DNA of 64,000 nucleotides from Microbacterium sp. C5A9 (GCF_022627955.1 NZ_JABXGD010000010.1:1-64000), one strand, 5' to 3'. Shown: positions 46,740 to 55,614, counted from the first letter of the stretch. A program made the numbers and translations. Notes: generated by a model from the sequence alone, not told the origin.

Positions 46740-48386
46740 GTGAAGCCCGTCGACATCCGCCTGATCCGCTATGCGAGCGCGGCGCGGGGATTCCTGCTGC
46801 TCTCGGGTGTGATCGGCGTCGCGCAGACGGCGGTCACGATCGCCTTCGCGTGGATGCTGACCGATGCCGTCACCGGGGCGCTCGCCGGGCGCGACGTCAC
46901 GACGACGCTGCTCTGGCTGCTGGCCCTCGCCGCGGTGCGCGGTGCGCTGATCGCCGCCTCGGATGCCGCGGGCATGCGTGCCGCGGCCAGGACCGGACTC
47001 CAGCTGCGCGCCGCGCTGATCGCGGCGGTCGGCAGGCTCGGGCCGGGCTGGCTCGCGCAGCGCAACAGAGCGGAGCTCGCCCTGACCGCAGGCCACGGCC
47101 TCGAAGCGCTCGACGCCTACTTCGCCCGCTACATCCCGCAGCTCGTGCTGACCGTGGTCGCGACCCCCGTGCTCGTGGCGGTCATGTGGTGGCAGGACTG
47201 GCCGAGCGGGCTCACCGCGGTCATCACGCTGCCGCTGATCCCGCTCTTCCTGATCCTGATCGGCATCGCCACGCGCACCGTGCAGCGCAGGCAGTGGCAG
47301 ACGCTGCAGCGCCTCGCCGCGCGCTTCGCCGACACCGTGCAGGGGCTGTCGACCCTGCGGCTGTTCGGACGCGAGCGCCGCGCCGCCGCGCAGATCGAGC
47401 ACACGGCCGACGAGTACCGCCGCGAGACGATGAAGGTGCTGCGGTTCTCGTTCCTGTCGGGGTTCTCGATGGAGCTGCTGGCCTCGATCGCCGTGGCGCT
47501 GATCGCCGTCGCGATCGGATTCCGCCTGCTGTCGGGCGACCTGTCGCTCGAGGTGGGGCTGTTCGTGCTGCTGCTCGCCCCCGAGGCGTTCCTGCCGATC
47601 CGGCAGGTCGGCGTGCAGTTCCACGCCGCCGCCGAGGGCGTCGCCGCCACGGAGGACGTGTTCGACGTGCTCGACGAGGCGGGTGCTCAGGAGGCCGGGG
47701 CGCGGGATGCGGGCGCGCGGGAGGCCGACGCTCAGGGGGCTGATGTTCTTGCGGAAGCGCGAACCCCGAACGTGCGAGCCCTGGTCGTCGCCGATCTGCG
47801 GGTGCGCGATCTGCCGCCGGTCTCGTTCGCCGCCGCCCCCGGAACCATCACCCTGATCGAGGGGCCGAGCGGTGCGGGCAAGTCGAGTCTGCTCGCGGCC
47901 CTGCGTGGTGCGGTCGCCTTCGAGGGCGCGGCCACGTGGGGCGACGTCGATGTGCGTCGCCTCTCGCCCGCGCAGTGGCTGGCCTGGAGCGGCCAGCGGC
48001 CCCAGCTGAGTCGCGGCACGCTCAGCGACAACGTGGCACTGGGCGATGACGCCCCCGACGTCGACGGCATCCGTCGGGCGCTCGACGACGCGTGTGCGAA
48101 CGACCTCGATCCGGCGCTCGAGCTGGGCGTGCAGGGGAGCGGGCTCTCGGGCGGACAGGCGCAGCGCGTCGCGGTGGCGCGGGCGCTGTATCGGCAGTCC
48201 ACGCATCCCGACGCGGTTCTCGCCCTCGACGAGCCGTCGAGTGCGCTCGACCCCGAGACCGAGCAGAGGCTCTGGCGCTCGCTGCGCGCGCGTGCGGATG
48301 CCGGGGCGACGATCCTGCTCGTGTCGCACCGCCGCACGGCGCGCGACATCGCCGATCAGGTCGTCGAGCTGGGGGTGAGCGTGTGA
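46740..48386 (+). CDS. cydD: ABC exporter subunit CydD
   Basis: A 548-aa fused membrane/ATPase half-transporter needed for cytochrome bd assembly (thiol or haem-related export with CydC). Six membrane segments precede an ATPase with Walker A GPSGAGKSS, signature LSGGQAQRVAVARALY and Walker B VLALDEPSSALDP. Between them (about residues 310-345) lies an Ala/Glu/Asp-rich low-complexity linker (AGAREADAQGADVLAEA). The start is GTG 46740; the stop overlaps cydC. Confidence 0.92.
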   Translation: MKPVDIRLIRYASAARGFLLLSGVIGVAQTAVTIAFAWMLTDAVTGALAGRDVTTTLLWLLALAAVRGALIAASDAAGMRAAARTGLQLRAALIAAVGRLGPGWLAQRNRAELALTAGHGLEALDAYFARYIPQLVLTVVATPVLVAVMWWQDWPSGLTAVITLPLIPLFLILIGIATRTVQRRQWQTLQRLAARFADTVQGLSTLRLFGRERRAAAQIEHTADEYRRETMKVLRFSFLSGFSMELLASIAVALIAVAIGFRLLSGDLSLEVGLFVLLLAPEAFLPIRQVGVQFHAAAEGVAATEDVFDVLDEAGAQEAGARDAGAREADAQGADVLAEARTPNVRALVVADLRVRDLPPVSFAAAPGTITLIEGPSGAGKSSLLAALRGAVAFEGAATWGDVDVRRLSPAQWLAWSGQRPQLSRGTLSDNVALGDDAPDVDGIRRALDDACANDLDPALELGVQGSGLSGGQAQRVAVARALYRQSTHPDAVLALDEPSSALDPETEQRLWRSLRARADAGATILLVSHRRTARDIADQVVELGVSV

Positions 48387-50053
48387 GCGCCATGCGCAGA
48401 GCGGCCCGCGTGCGCGGCATCCTCCGTCTCGCGCAGCCGCCGCTGCGGACCTTCCTGCCGGGAGCCGTCTGGGGCTTCCTCTCGGCGGGTGCCGCCGTGA
48501 GCCTGCTCGCCGTCAGCGGCTGGCTGATCGTGAGCGCATCCATCGTCGACTCGCTCGTGCCGCTGTCGGTGGCGGTCGTGGGTGTGCGCTTCTTCGCGGT
48601 GACGCGTGCCGTCACCCGGTATCTCGAGCGTCTGAGCGGACACGATGCGGCGCTGCGGCAGCTCGCATCCACCCGCGCCGACATGGTGCGCCGCCTGACC
48701 CCGCTGTCGCCCGCCGGGCTCGGCCGCACCGATCACGGCCGGGTGCTCTCGGCCCTGGTCGACGACGTCGAGAACCTCCAGAACCTGCCGCTGCGAGTCG
48801 TGCAGCCGCTCGCGGTGTCGGGACTCGTGGCGCTCGGCGCCGTCGGATTCCTCGCGTTCGTCTCGGTGCCCGCCGCGCTGACCCTCGCCGCCTGCCTGGT
48901 GATCGCCGCCGCCGCGGCCGTCGGACTCGGCTGGGTGTTCGGATCCCGCGCCGAGGCGGCCGTCTCGCAGCGCCGCGGTGATCTCTCCGCGGCGCTCACC
49001 GACTACTTCGGCGGGCTCGATGTGCTGCTCGCCTACGGTGCCGAGGCGCAGGCCCGCGAACGCGTGGCGGTGGCCGATGCCGCGCTGCGCCGTGCCGTCA
49101 GCCGGGCGTCGCTCGCGCAGGCGATCGCGGCCGGCATCGTGTCGGCCGTCGCCGGAGCCGCGTCGGTGTGGGCCCTCGCGGTCGCCGCCCCCGGACTCAC
49201 CACGGGAGCGATCGACGGTCCCTGGCTCGCGGTCGCGGTGCTCGTGCCCATGGTCGTGTTCGAGGTGTTCGGTGCGGTGCCGATCGCCGCGTCGTCGTGG
49301 CGGAGCGTGCGATCGAGCGCCGAGCGCATCGTCGACGTGCTGCCCTCCGAGATGCCGGCAGAGCTGCGGTCGGACGAGGGTGACGACGTCGCGATCGCCG
49401 GGGTGCCCGCACTGCACCTGCGCGGAGTCGGAGCGCACTGGCCGGGAGGATCGGTGGCGTTGGACGGTGTGGATCTCGACGTGCGGCCCGGCGAGCGGGT
49501 GCTCGTGTCGGGCCCGAGCGGTGCGGGAAAGAGCTCCCTCGCGGCGGCGCTCGTGGGGTTCCTGCGGGTCGACGGCGAGTACCGGGTGGGCGAGGCCGAC
49601 GCCGGTGCACTGTCGGGTCCCGCCCTGCGGCGCACGATCGGACTGTGCGAGCAGAGTCCGCAGCTGTTCGACGAGGACATCCGCCAGAACCTGCTGTTCG
49701 CACGCGACACCGCGAGCGATGACGAGCTTCTCGCCGTGCTGGATCGCGTCGGACTGGGGGAGTGGGTGCGCGAGCGCGGTGGTCTCGACGCCCGGGTCGG
49801 CGACCGCGGCGGCCTCGTCTCGGGCGGACAGGCGCAGCGCATCGCCCTGGCTCGCGCGCTGCTGCGCGGCTTCCCCGTGCTTGTGCTTGACGAGCCGACG
49901 GCGGGAGTCGACCCCGACGCATCCGATGCTCTGCTGCGAGACCTGCTCGGCGCGACCGGCGACCAGTCGGTGCTGCTCATCTCGCACGTCGCCCCGCCGG
50001 CGGGGACCGTCGACCGGGTCATCCGGCTCGAGGCCGGTCGAACGATCTCGTAG
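48383..50053 (+). CDS. cydC: ABC exporter subunit CydC
   Basis: A 556-aa partner of CydD. The membrane domain starts LRTFLPGAVWGFLSAGAAVS. The ATPase has Walker A GPSGAGKSSLAAAL, signature LVSGGQAQRIALARALL and Walker B VLVLDEPTAGVDPDA. The start GTG 48383 overlaps the cydD stop by four bases; ATG 48392 is an alternative. A short TCGAG tandem follows the stop (50052-50075). Confidence 0.92.
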   Translation: MSAMRRAARVRGILRLAQPPLRTFLPGAVWGFLSAGAAVSLLAVSGWLIVSASIVDSLVPLSVAVVGVRFFAVTRAVTRYLERLSGHDAALRQLASTRADMVRRLTPLSPAGLGRTDHGRVLSALVDDVENLQNLPLRVVQPLAVSGLVALGAVGFLAFVSVPAALTLAACLVIAAAAAVGLGWVFGSRAEAAVSQRRGDLSAALTDYFGGLDVLLAYGAEAQARERVAVADAALRRAVSRASLAQAIAAGIVSAVAGAASVWALAVAAPGLTTGAIDGPWLAVAVLVPMVVFEVFGAVPIAASSWRSVRSSAERIVDVLPSEMPAELRSDEGDDVAIAGVPALHLRGVGAHWPGGSVALDGVDLDVRPGERVLVSGPSGAGKSSLAAALVGFLRVDGEYRVGEADAGALSGPALRRTIGLCEQSPQLFDEDIRQNLLFARDTASDDELLAVLDRVGLGEWVRERGGLDARVGDRGGLVSGGQAQRIALARALLRGFPVLVLDEPTAGVDPDASDALLRDLLGATGDQSVLLISHVAPPAGTVDRVIRLEAGRTIS

Positions 50054-50212
50054 TCGAGTCGAGTCGAGTCTGGTCGGGGCGGATGCCGGGCGCAGCTGCG
50101 GATGTCGGGGACGCCACGCCGCGGCATCCGTCGTCCATCCCGAGACGTGTCGCGGTCGGGATTCCGAAGTTGTGCTCGGTGCGTGCGGTGCGGTGGGGTG
50201 GTACCGGACCCG

Positions 50213-50989
50213 TCAGACGCTGAGGTCGGCGCGCGGCTCCATCACGATTCCCTGAGCTTCGAAGACGCGGCGGCGCTCTTCGATGCGGCGATGCAGTTCG
50301 ACCTGCGCGTCATCGACGAGCTGGGGGTCGAGGTCGACGGTCGCCGGGTGCGGGTCGCCGTGGTTGGCCTCGATGTAGGCGTCGAGCTCGGGGCCCGAGG
50401 TCCACGAGGTGATCAGCGCATACCGCGGCGCGACGCCCCGGTGCCAGACCGCGTGCCAGAAGCGCTGGGTGTCGACGATGATGCGCGACCCCTCGCGCAG
50501 CGGCAGGCGGATCTCGGTCGCCGGGTCGAACCGGTCGGAGCGCAGCAGCAGCAATGAATCGGAGTCATCGGAGAGGTTGTAGTAGCCGCGCACGACCCAC
50601 CCGGTGCCGTCGTCGTTGAGGCGGTTGTTGTCGTCCTGGTGCAGGTTGTAGACGGCATCCGCGTACTCGTTCGGCTGCAGTTCGATGACCCGGCACCGGC
50701 CGACGCCCGCTCCCGGCTCGAGCGCGCGACGCTGCAGGGTCGGCGCGATCGCGACCTGCGACTCGACCCACACGCCGTCCTTGTCGGTGCGGGGCGGGGT
50801 GTGGTTCCAGAAGCCGTTGCACTCGATCTGGCCGGCGTAGCTCGCGAGAGGGGCGAAGCGGGTGACGCCGGAGGATCGCCAGCCGATGTACTCGAGATCG
50901 AGCCATTCGGCGGGGTCGGATGCCTGGTCATGGTCGTCGAGGACGACGTATCCGGTCTCTGCCAGCGCCTCCGATGTGATGAAGCCCAT
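50213..50989 (-). CDS. Uncharacterised protein, possible Fe(II)/2-oxoglutarate oxygenase
   Basis: A 258-aa soluble protein. The segment YNLHQDDNNRLNDDGTGWVV and the later DTQRFWHAVWHRGVAPRYAL give an HxD...H pattern plus a following Arg, as in double-stranded beta-helix 2-oxoglutarate oxygenases. I do not recognise the family with certainty. A GGAGGGG site precedes the ATG. Single-gene unit between cydC and tRNA-Ser; substrate unknown. Confidence 0.65.
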   Translation of the reverse strand: MGFITSEALAETGYVVLDDHDQASDPAEWLDLEYIGWRSSGVTRFAPLASYAGQIECNGFWNHTPPRTDKDGVWVESQVAIAPTLQRRALEPGAGVGRCRVIELQPNEYADAVYNLHQDDNNRLNDDGTGWVVRGYYNLSDDSDSLLLLRSDRFDPATEIRLPLREGSRIIVDTQRFWHAVWHRGVAPRYALITSWTSGPELDAYIEANHGDPHPATVDLDPQLVDDAQVELHRRIEERRRVFEAQGIVMEPRADLSV

Positions 50990-51153
50990 GTGCGTCCCCT
51001 CCGTCGTGCATGCCTTAGGCCATCCTAACCAGCGAGCTGCGTGCGGTGTTCGGCGGACGCCCGGGGAAAATCGGGTACGAGTGCGCGGCCGGGGCGGGGC
51101 CCGCGGCGACGCTCGATTCGCGCGGCGGCCCGTGGTGTCGTAAGCTAGTCCGC

Positions 51154-51244
51154 GGTGACGTGTCCGAGCGGCCGAAGGTGCAACTCTCGAAAAGTTGTGT
51201 AGGGTAACCCCCTACCGTGGGTTCAAATCCCACCGTCACCGCCA
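51154..51244 (+). tRNA. tRNA-Ser (anticodon CGA)
   Basis: The acceptor arms GGTGACG / CGTCACC pair fully. The D-loop (TCCGAGCGGCCGAAGG), a long variable arm (GTAGGGTAACCCCCTAC) and T-arm (GTGGGTTCAAATCCCAC) are clear. The anticodon loop CTCGAAA places CGA at 51188-51190. CCA is encoded (51242-51244). The long variable arm confirms class II serine tRNA. It forms the left border of the accessory region. Confidence 0.96.
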
Positions 51245-51247
51245 CCA

Positions 51248-51292
51248 CGAAGGCCCCGAATCCCTTGGAAACACTGGGATTCGGGGCCTTCG
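51248..51292 (+). terminator. Terminator after tRNA-Ser
   Basis: A perfect 17-bp stem (CGAAGGCCCCGAATCCC / GGGATTCGGGGCCTTCG) with an 11-base loop starts three bases after the tRNA CCA and is followed by TCTTGTTC. Confidence 0.9.
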
Positions 51293-51358
51293 TCTTGTTC
51301 TGTCCGGAGTGAGCGGTGACGCGGCAGTAACAGTTCCACACTCCTAGGTGCGGGTCCC

Positions 51359-51396
51359 CGTGGCCCCACGGGGGGAGAACCGCCCGTGGGGCCACG
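51359..51396 (-). terminator. Hairpin terminator of the sdp operon
   Basis: A perfect 14-bp stem (CGTGGCCCCACGGG / CCCGTGGGGCCACG) lies about 50 bases past the stop of the DUF1648 gene. No U-tract is obvious. The remainder of 51245-51448 shows no gene. Confidence 0.65.
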
Positions 51397-51448
51397 TCGT
51401 GGAGGCGCCTGGATCAGGTGAGCGGGCCTTTGACCACGGAGAGCTTGA

Positions 51449-52369
51449 TCAGGCCCGTGCCGACAGTTCGCGGGGGAGTTTCTGCTCCGGTATCGTCACA
51501 AGCACTTCGCCACCGTTCCGGAGGGATGCGCTCACTGCGTGGTGTCCGTTGACGATGAATGCCGTCGAACCGCTGCGCTTGCGAATACCCCAGCCGCCCC
51601 AGTCCGATGGTTGCACCGTTGTTGTCCGGATGTCGCCGAGATTGTCGGCGGGAACCTGCTTGAAAGGGAACCGCAAAAGGGCCGAGCGGATCTGGAGTCC
51701 TCGCTGATCGACGCGTACGTCGATGCCGATGAACGCGACCAGCGCAACAGCCGCGACCGCGAGGACAGCCCCGATGAGCGTGCGCACGATGACAGACGAC
51801 TCCTGGGCCGCAACGAGTCCGGCCGTGCCAGCGACGAGAAAGATGGCGAACGCCACGCCGATCTGCGGGGAGTAGACCGTTGCCGCCCAGACTGGAGTGA
51901 TCGTCCGCGCGGACGACTCTTCGGCTGCCTCATGCTGTTCCGTTGACGGGACCATGGTGCGCAGAAGCACGCCGTAGAGCAACAGTGCGGCGAGGAGAAT
52001 CAGCCATCCGTTGAGTTCGGCGTCTTGTGCGCTTCCCGCTGTGTATGTGAGCCCTGCGGGAACGAGCCACAGCGCCATCCCGATTCCGGCGAAGAACCCT
52101 GCCCAGGTGAGGACATCGCGCTTGGTGCGCAAGCTCGGCGGCTTCAGCAGGACGACGATGGCGGCAATTGCGCCTGCGCCCGCGGCGATACCCAGGGCGA
52201 GTCCGAAAACTCCACCTGTCTCAGTGACACCGTCGACTCTGCCTCGAGCGTCCCAGTGGAACGCTACCTGCGAGCCGAGTCCGTCTTTCCAGAGCAGGTA
52301 TGTCACCGCGATGGCGATGGTGGGGAGGAAGCTGGCGAGGGCCGCAAGGGCGCGGCGTGCGAGTGACAT
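51449..52369 (-). CDS. DUF1648-domain membrane protein, candidate SdpI-like immunity protein
   Basis: A 306-aa membrane protein. The N-terminal segment (ASFLPTIAIAVTYLLWKDGL then VAFHWDARGRVDG) matches DUF1648, the domain that begins the SdpI immunity/signal protein of Bacillus subtilis. About six membrane segments follow, with a soluble C-terminal tail (IRKRSGSTAFIVNGHHAVSA). It starts three bases past the sdpB stop, the last gene of the sdpC-A-B unit, where an immunity gene is expected. Immunity is inferred from domain and position. Confidence 0.72.
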   Translation of the reverse strand: MSLARRALAALASFLPTIAIAVTYLLWKDGLGSQVAFHWDARGRVDGVTETGGVFGLALGIAAGAGAIAAIVVLLKPPSLRTKRDVLTWAGFFAGIGMALWLVPAGLTYTAGSAQDAELNGWLILLAALLLYGVLLRTMVPSTEQHEAAEESSARTITPVWAATVYSPQIGVAFAIFLVAGTAGLVAAQESSVIVRTLIGAVLAVAAVALVAFIGIDVRVDQRGLQIRSALLRFPFKQVPADNLGDIRTTTVQPSDWGGWGIRKRSGSTAFIVNGHHAVSASLRNGGEVLVTIPEQKLPRELSARA

Positions 52370-52372
52370 CGT

Positions 52373-53317
52373 TCATACTCCAGTTCTGGATTCGGCGAGC
52401 TCGTCGTCGGTTGTCTGGGTGAGCTCTGTCGGCGGCGATGAGGGAAGGAACGTCGAGAGCGCAGGGGCTGCAGCTGACATGACAGCACCGATCATGATCC
52501 AACCGAAGGAGAACAGCCCGATAGCGACGATGATCGCCAGATGGAGTGCGGCGCTGATGGCGAAAGCGACCGCCGGCCACCGCCCAGGCAGCAAGATGAA
52601 TACCGCGATCGCGCATTCTCCGATGATGGTTCCCCAGGATATGGCGAGAGCGACGGCAGGCATCGAGGTGGCCCAGAGGAACAGATCGCCGATGGGTCCA
52701 CTTGCGCCGAACCACTCCATCCGAGCGACGTAATAGATCGCGGAGCCTTCCTGCCACTCGGACACGGAGACCTTCGAGAGGCCGCTGTTCAGGTAGATCC
52801 AGGCGACCTGCGCGCGAACTGCCCACATTGCGCCGACCGCCATCGGGACGTTCAAGGCTCGGGGCGAGGCGGCGGGAGAGCGTTGCCAGTACCACCAGCG
52901 CCGGTGACCGATCGAGACGAACGCGAGGAAGAGGGTGGTGACCTGTGCGACGTAGTCGCCGCCGTCAGGGAGTGAGATCGTCTGAGCGAACGAAAACGAC
53001 AGCCATGCGTGGACGAAGCCTGTGACCTGAGGAAGGAACCCGCTCGCCACCCACAGGAGTACGACGATGACCACGGTGCTCACGAGTTGGCGGTCGTCGG
53101 GGAACCAGCAGTAGGGGGAGATGGCGAGGAGTGGGCGTATGCAGGGGGACTCCGCCTGGCCGTTGGCGATGGGGACGAACAGAGCTGCCGCCGGCGTGAA
53201 GAGCAAGATGGATATCTGCGCGAGCGCGATAATGGTCCGTCCCGCCGCGAGCGGCAGGTGCCACCCGGGGAACGCTGCGATCTGCGCCAGGAAGGCGCGT
53301 TCTAACCGGCTCAGCAT
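52373..53317 (-). CDS. sdpB: SdpB-family membrane protein of antimicrobial peptide maturation
   Basis: A 314-aa multi-spanning protein like the SdpB/HTTM family (gamma-carboxylase-like membrane fold), close in length to B. subtilis SdpB. Recognisable parts: CIRPLLAISPYCWFPDDRQL, QVTTLFLAFVSIGHRRWWYW, VAWIYLNSGLSKVSVSEWQE, GSAIYYVARMEWFGASGP. In Bacillus, SdpA and SdpB are both needed to turn pro-SdpC into the secreted toxin. It overlaps sdpA by seven bases. Confidence 0.83.
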   Translation of the reverse strand: MLSRLERAFLAQIAAFPGWHLPLAAGRTIIALAQISILLFTPAAALFVPIANGQAESPCIRPLLAISPYCWFPDDRQLVSTVVIVVLLWVASGFLPQVTGFVHAWLSFSFAQTISLPDGGDYVAQVTTLFLAFVSIGHRRWWYWQRSPAASPRALNVPMAVGAMWAVRAQVAWIYLNSGLSKVSVSEWQEGSAIYYVARMEWFGASGPIGDLFLWATSMPAVALAISWGTIIGECAIAVFILLPGRWPAVAFAISAALHLAIIVAIGLFSFGWIMIGAVMSAAAPALSTFLPSSPPTELTQTTDDELAESRTGV

Positions 53318-53859
53318 TCGATATCCAAGTGCACGGCGTTCTCATCGAGGCGCCATCCTTCGTACATGTCTCGATACGAGAAGGCGACTGGTGCGGTCTC
53401 CACGATGATCACGTTCCCGCACAGCGTCTGAGTCGGATAGTCGTTGACGATGGAGACCGGCTCTGTCTCCGCCGCGATCACGAGACAGTCGCGGGAGCGG
53501 TCTTCTGCACACTCGACCCAGTTCTCTGCCGGAAGCGGACTGGTGAGATTGGCCATCTCGGGTCCTTGCGCTCGTTGGGTGCGCAAGACGCCGAACCAGT
53601 TGTCGGGATGCGCGTTCGGAAAGGCCGACGCTGAGCGGAGTGTGCCGTCGTCCAGGACGTATGCGGTGATCTCCGTGTCGGACGGCGGCTTGGTGAAGAA
53701 TGGCCAGCTCTCAGGGAGTACCGTCGTCATTACATCGCGCAAGGGCGACCCATCCCTCGGATACAGCACCGTGCTGGGCATCGATACGAAGATCGCGATA
53801 CCCAGCACGGCGGCTGTGACGACGGACGAGACGAACGCGATGATCGTCTGCTTCGTCAC
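53311..53859 (-). CDS. sdpA: SdpA-family antimicrobial peptide system protein
   Basis: A 182-aa protein with one N-terminal membrane segment (IIAFVSSVVTAAVLGIAIFV). The rest matches SdpA: PESWPFFTKPPSDTEITAY, FGVLRTQRAQGPEMANL, and Cys in VECAEDRSRDCLVIAAE, TLCGNVIIVE and LDIEC. SdpA is the soluble-facing partner of SdpB in toxin maturation. The start is GTG 53859, 11 bases after the sdpC stop. Confidence 0.83.
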   Translation of the reverse strand: MTKQTIIAFVSSVVTAAVLGIAIFVSMPSTVLYPRDGSPLRDVMTTVLPESWPFFTKPPSDTEITAYVLDDGTLRSASAFPNAHPDNWFGVLRTQRAQGPEMANLTSPLPAENWVECAEDRSRDCLVIAAETEPVSIVNDYPTQTLCGNVIIVETAPVAFSYRDMYEGWRLDENAVHLDIEC

Positions 53860-53870
53860 TTTGATCGTTC

Positions 53871-54584
53871 TTAGGCGAGTGCAGCTGCGACGTCTCGGAC
53901 CATGTTCGCCTGGTCGACCTCGTACAGCGTGTTCGGGTCATCGAGGTAGCGCGTGTAGACGTACGCGAACGCGAGGACGACGGCGCCTCCGATCGCCACG
54001 GCCGCGACATTGATGTTCGCGAGAACGTTGACGTTCACGACGAAGTTCACGTTCTGGACCGCCTGTCCGGTGGCGTTCGTGGTGACCAGCGGTTCGTCGC
54101 CGACGACCTCTCGGGCCTCAGCGAAGATGGGATCGGTCTCCCAGAACTCCACGACCGACTTGTAGAACTCGCCGAGCGACTCGCTCACCACATTGGGCGC
54201 CCCCGAGGTGAGGCCAGGCAGGACCTGCTCCCGGAAATTGGGGTTGAACGCGAGATACGCGTCGACGACCAGCGCGAGGTCCTCGTCGGAGATTTCGGCG
54301 CGATCGGGTGCGAAACCGAGCACGTCCACGATCTTCGGGTTCGCCTCAGCGATGGCGCCCTTGCCCGCGAGAAGGAGCTCGAGCACCTCACGGTCGGAGT
54401 ACTTGCTGATCTGATCGGCACTGATCGCTGTCGCGCGGGAAGAGTTGGACTCCACGGAGACCGTCGCACTCTCCGTCGCGTTCTCTGTCGCAGAGGCCAT
54501 GTGCCCGGTGCTCGCGATGAGCGCACCGGTGAGGACGACGCCGAGGAGTGTTTTCGGTAGGGCGCGGCCGAGTTGGTTCTTCAT
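53871..54584 (-). CDS. sdpC: SdpC-family antimicrobial peptide precursor
   Basis: A 237-aa secreted precursor. A signal peptide (residues 1-32, ending SATE with a likely ASA cleavage site) precedes a helical pro-region (DQISKYSDREVLELLLAGKG). A long hydrophobic, Asn/Val/Ala/Gly-rich stretch follows at about 179-209 (VVNVNVLANINVAAVAIGGA, VVLAFAYVYTRYL). It is the expected toxic peptide region. The whole protein has no Cys, whereas the B. subtilis SDP peptide carries a disulfide. The ATG 54584 follows AAAGGA. First gene of the sdpC-sdpA-sdpB-DUF1648 operon, an order different from Bacillus sdpABC. Confidence 0.83.
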   Translation of the reverse strand: MKNQLGRALPKTLLGVVLTGALIASTGHMASATENATESATVSVESNSSRATAISADQISKYSDREVLELLLAGKGAIAEANPKIVDVLGFAPDRAEISDEDLALVVDAYLAFNPNFREQVLPGLTSGAPNVVSESLGEFYKSVVEFWETDPIFAEAREVVGDEPLVTTNATGQAVQNVNFVVNVNVLANINVAAVAIGGAVVLAFAYVYTRYLDDPNTLYEVDQANMVRDVAAALA

Positions 54585-54620
54585 GTCTGGTCCTTTCATG
54601 GGTGGTGTGACTGTGCCCAC

Positions 54621-54649
54621 AACATAACCGTTACAACAAGGCGTGTAAA
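54621..54649 (-). promoter_or_regulatory. sdp promoter with TACACG-N7-GTAACG element (copy 1)
   Basis: Minus strand: -35 TTTACA (54644-54649), exactly 17 bp, -10 TATGTT (54621-54626). The spacer contains the element TACACG-N7-GTAACG (54629-54647), which recurs before avrD and at 59007. About 30 bases of leader would precede the sdpC ATG. The divergent CPBP gene may be read from the other side of the same element. Confidence 0.75.
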
Positions 54650-54678
54650 GTAATTGTCAGCCACTGCCGGAGGTGATC

Positions 54679-55614
54679 GTGGAGACGCGCAGGAGTCGCT
54701 GGATGTTGATCGCGCTGTACGCCGTCGCGGTCCTGGTGATCGCTTGGGCTGTCGCTCTTCCGCTATGGAACGGCTCGGGACTGCTCAGCCCTTGGTTCGG
54801 CCTCACTGCTCTCGCGATGATGATGACGCCTGCAGCGGTAGCGCTCGTCATCGTCGTGTTCATCGAGCGCCCCCGCCAGAGGTTGGTGGCGTTGGGGCTG
54901 CGCCCGATTCGTCCCTGGCGGCGGACTCTCGGATACGCGTTCCTCGGGCTGATGGGGATGCTTCTGCTGTGTGTCGTCGCTCTCCCGGTCGGCACGGTGA
55001 TCGGGGTATACCCAGGCGACTTCGCGGGCCTTTCTGGCCTTCGAGCAAGCACTGTCGTAGGAGACAGTGAGTCCGTCTGGCCGCTTGTCCTGACGCAATT
55101 CGGCGCCATCATCCTCGCCTCGTTCGTGAACCTTCTACCTGCGCTCGGGGAGGAGATTGGATGGCGAGGATGGCTGCTGCCGAAGCTGCTGCCATCGGGG
55201 ATCGTCCCCGCTGTTCTGTTGTCTGGCGTGTTGTGGGGTGCGTGGCACGCGCCGCTGCTCCTGCTCGGCTACAACTACCCCACAGTGCCCGGGTGGATGG
55301 CCGTCCTCCTGATGATCGGCATGTGCACGATCGTGGGGTCACTCCTTGGCTGGTTGAGGGTGCGCTCCGGGTCCGTCTGGCCGCCGGCTCTCGCGCACGG
55401 TGGATTGAACGCCGCAGCGAGCGGAACGTTGTACCTGTTCGCCGCTGACGCGGCGACCGTGGACACCACTCAGGCGACCATTCTCGGCTGGTCAGGCTGG
55501 ATCGTACCGGCCGTCCTCGCAGTGGCGCTCATCGCCACCAGCTCATTCCGGTCCCCGCCCACCACGACGCAATCCGAGACACACGTCAACGAAAGGACAC
55601 ACCATGTCGCTTAG
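54679..55614 (+). CDS. CPBP-family intramembrane metalloprotease
   Basis: A 311-aa membrane protease of the CAAX/Abi (CPBP) family. Catalytic motifs are present: ALGEEIGWRGWL (EExxxR), LWGAWHAPLLLL (motif 2 His) and PALAHGGLNAA (motif 3 His and Asn). Such proteins often serve bacteriocin self-immunity or peptide processing. GTG 54679 with GGAGG five bases upstream is the likely start; GTG 54673 is an alternative. It is divergent from sdpC with the shared regulatory element between them, and overlaps the next lipoprotein gene. Role in SdpC processing or protection is inference. Confidence 0.85.
   Translation: METRRSRWMLIALYAVAVLVIAWAVALPLWNGSGLLSPWFGLTALAMMMTPAAVALVIVVFIERPRQRLVALGLRPIRPWRRTLGYAFLGLMGMLLLCVVALPVGTVIGVYPGDFAGLSGLRASTVVGDSESVWPLVLTQFGAIILASFVNLLPALGEEIGWRGWLLPKLLPSGIVPAVLLSGVLWGAWHAPLLLLGYNYPTVPGWMAVLLMIGMCTIVGSLLGWLRVRSGSVWPPALAHGGLNAAASGTLYLFAADAATVDTTQATILGWSGWIVPAVLAVALIATSSFRSPPTTTQSETHVNERTHHVA

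Noticed and set aside
46740..48386. Frameshift in cydD at the Ala/Glu/Asp-rich linker
   Set aside because: The frame is continuous and both the membrane and ATPase domains are intact. The linker looks like an in-frame low-complexity expansion.
54621..54649. Classical Streptomyces ARE (butyrolactone receptor) site
   Set aside because: Parts such as CGGTTATGT recall ARE half-sites, but the full inverted repeat is not present. The element is described on its own terms.
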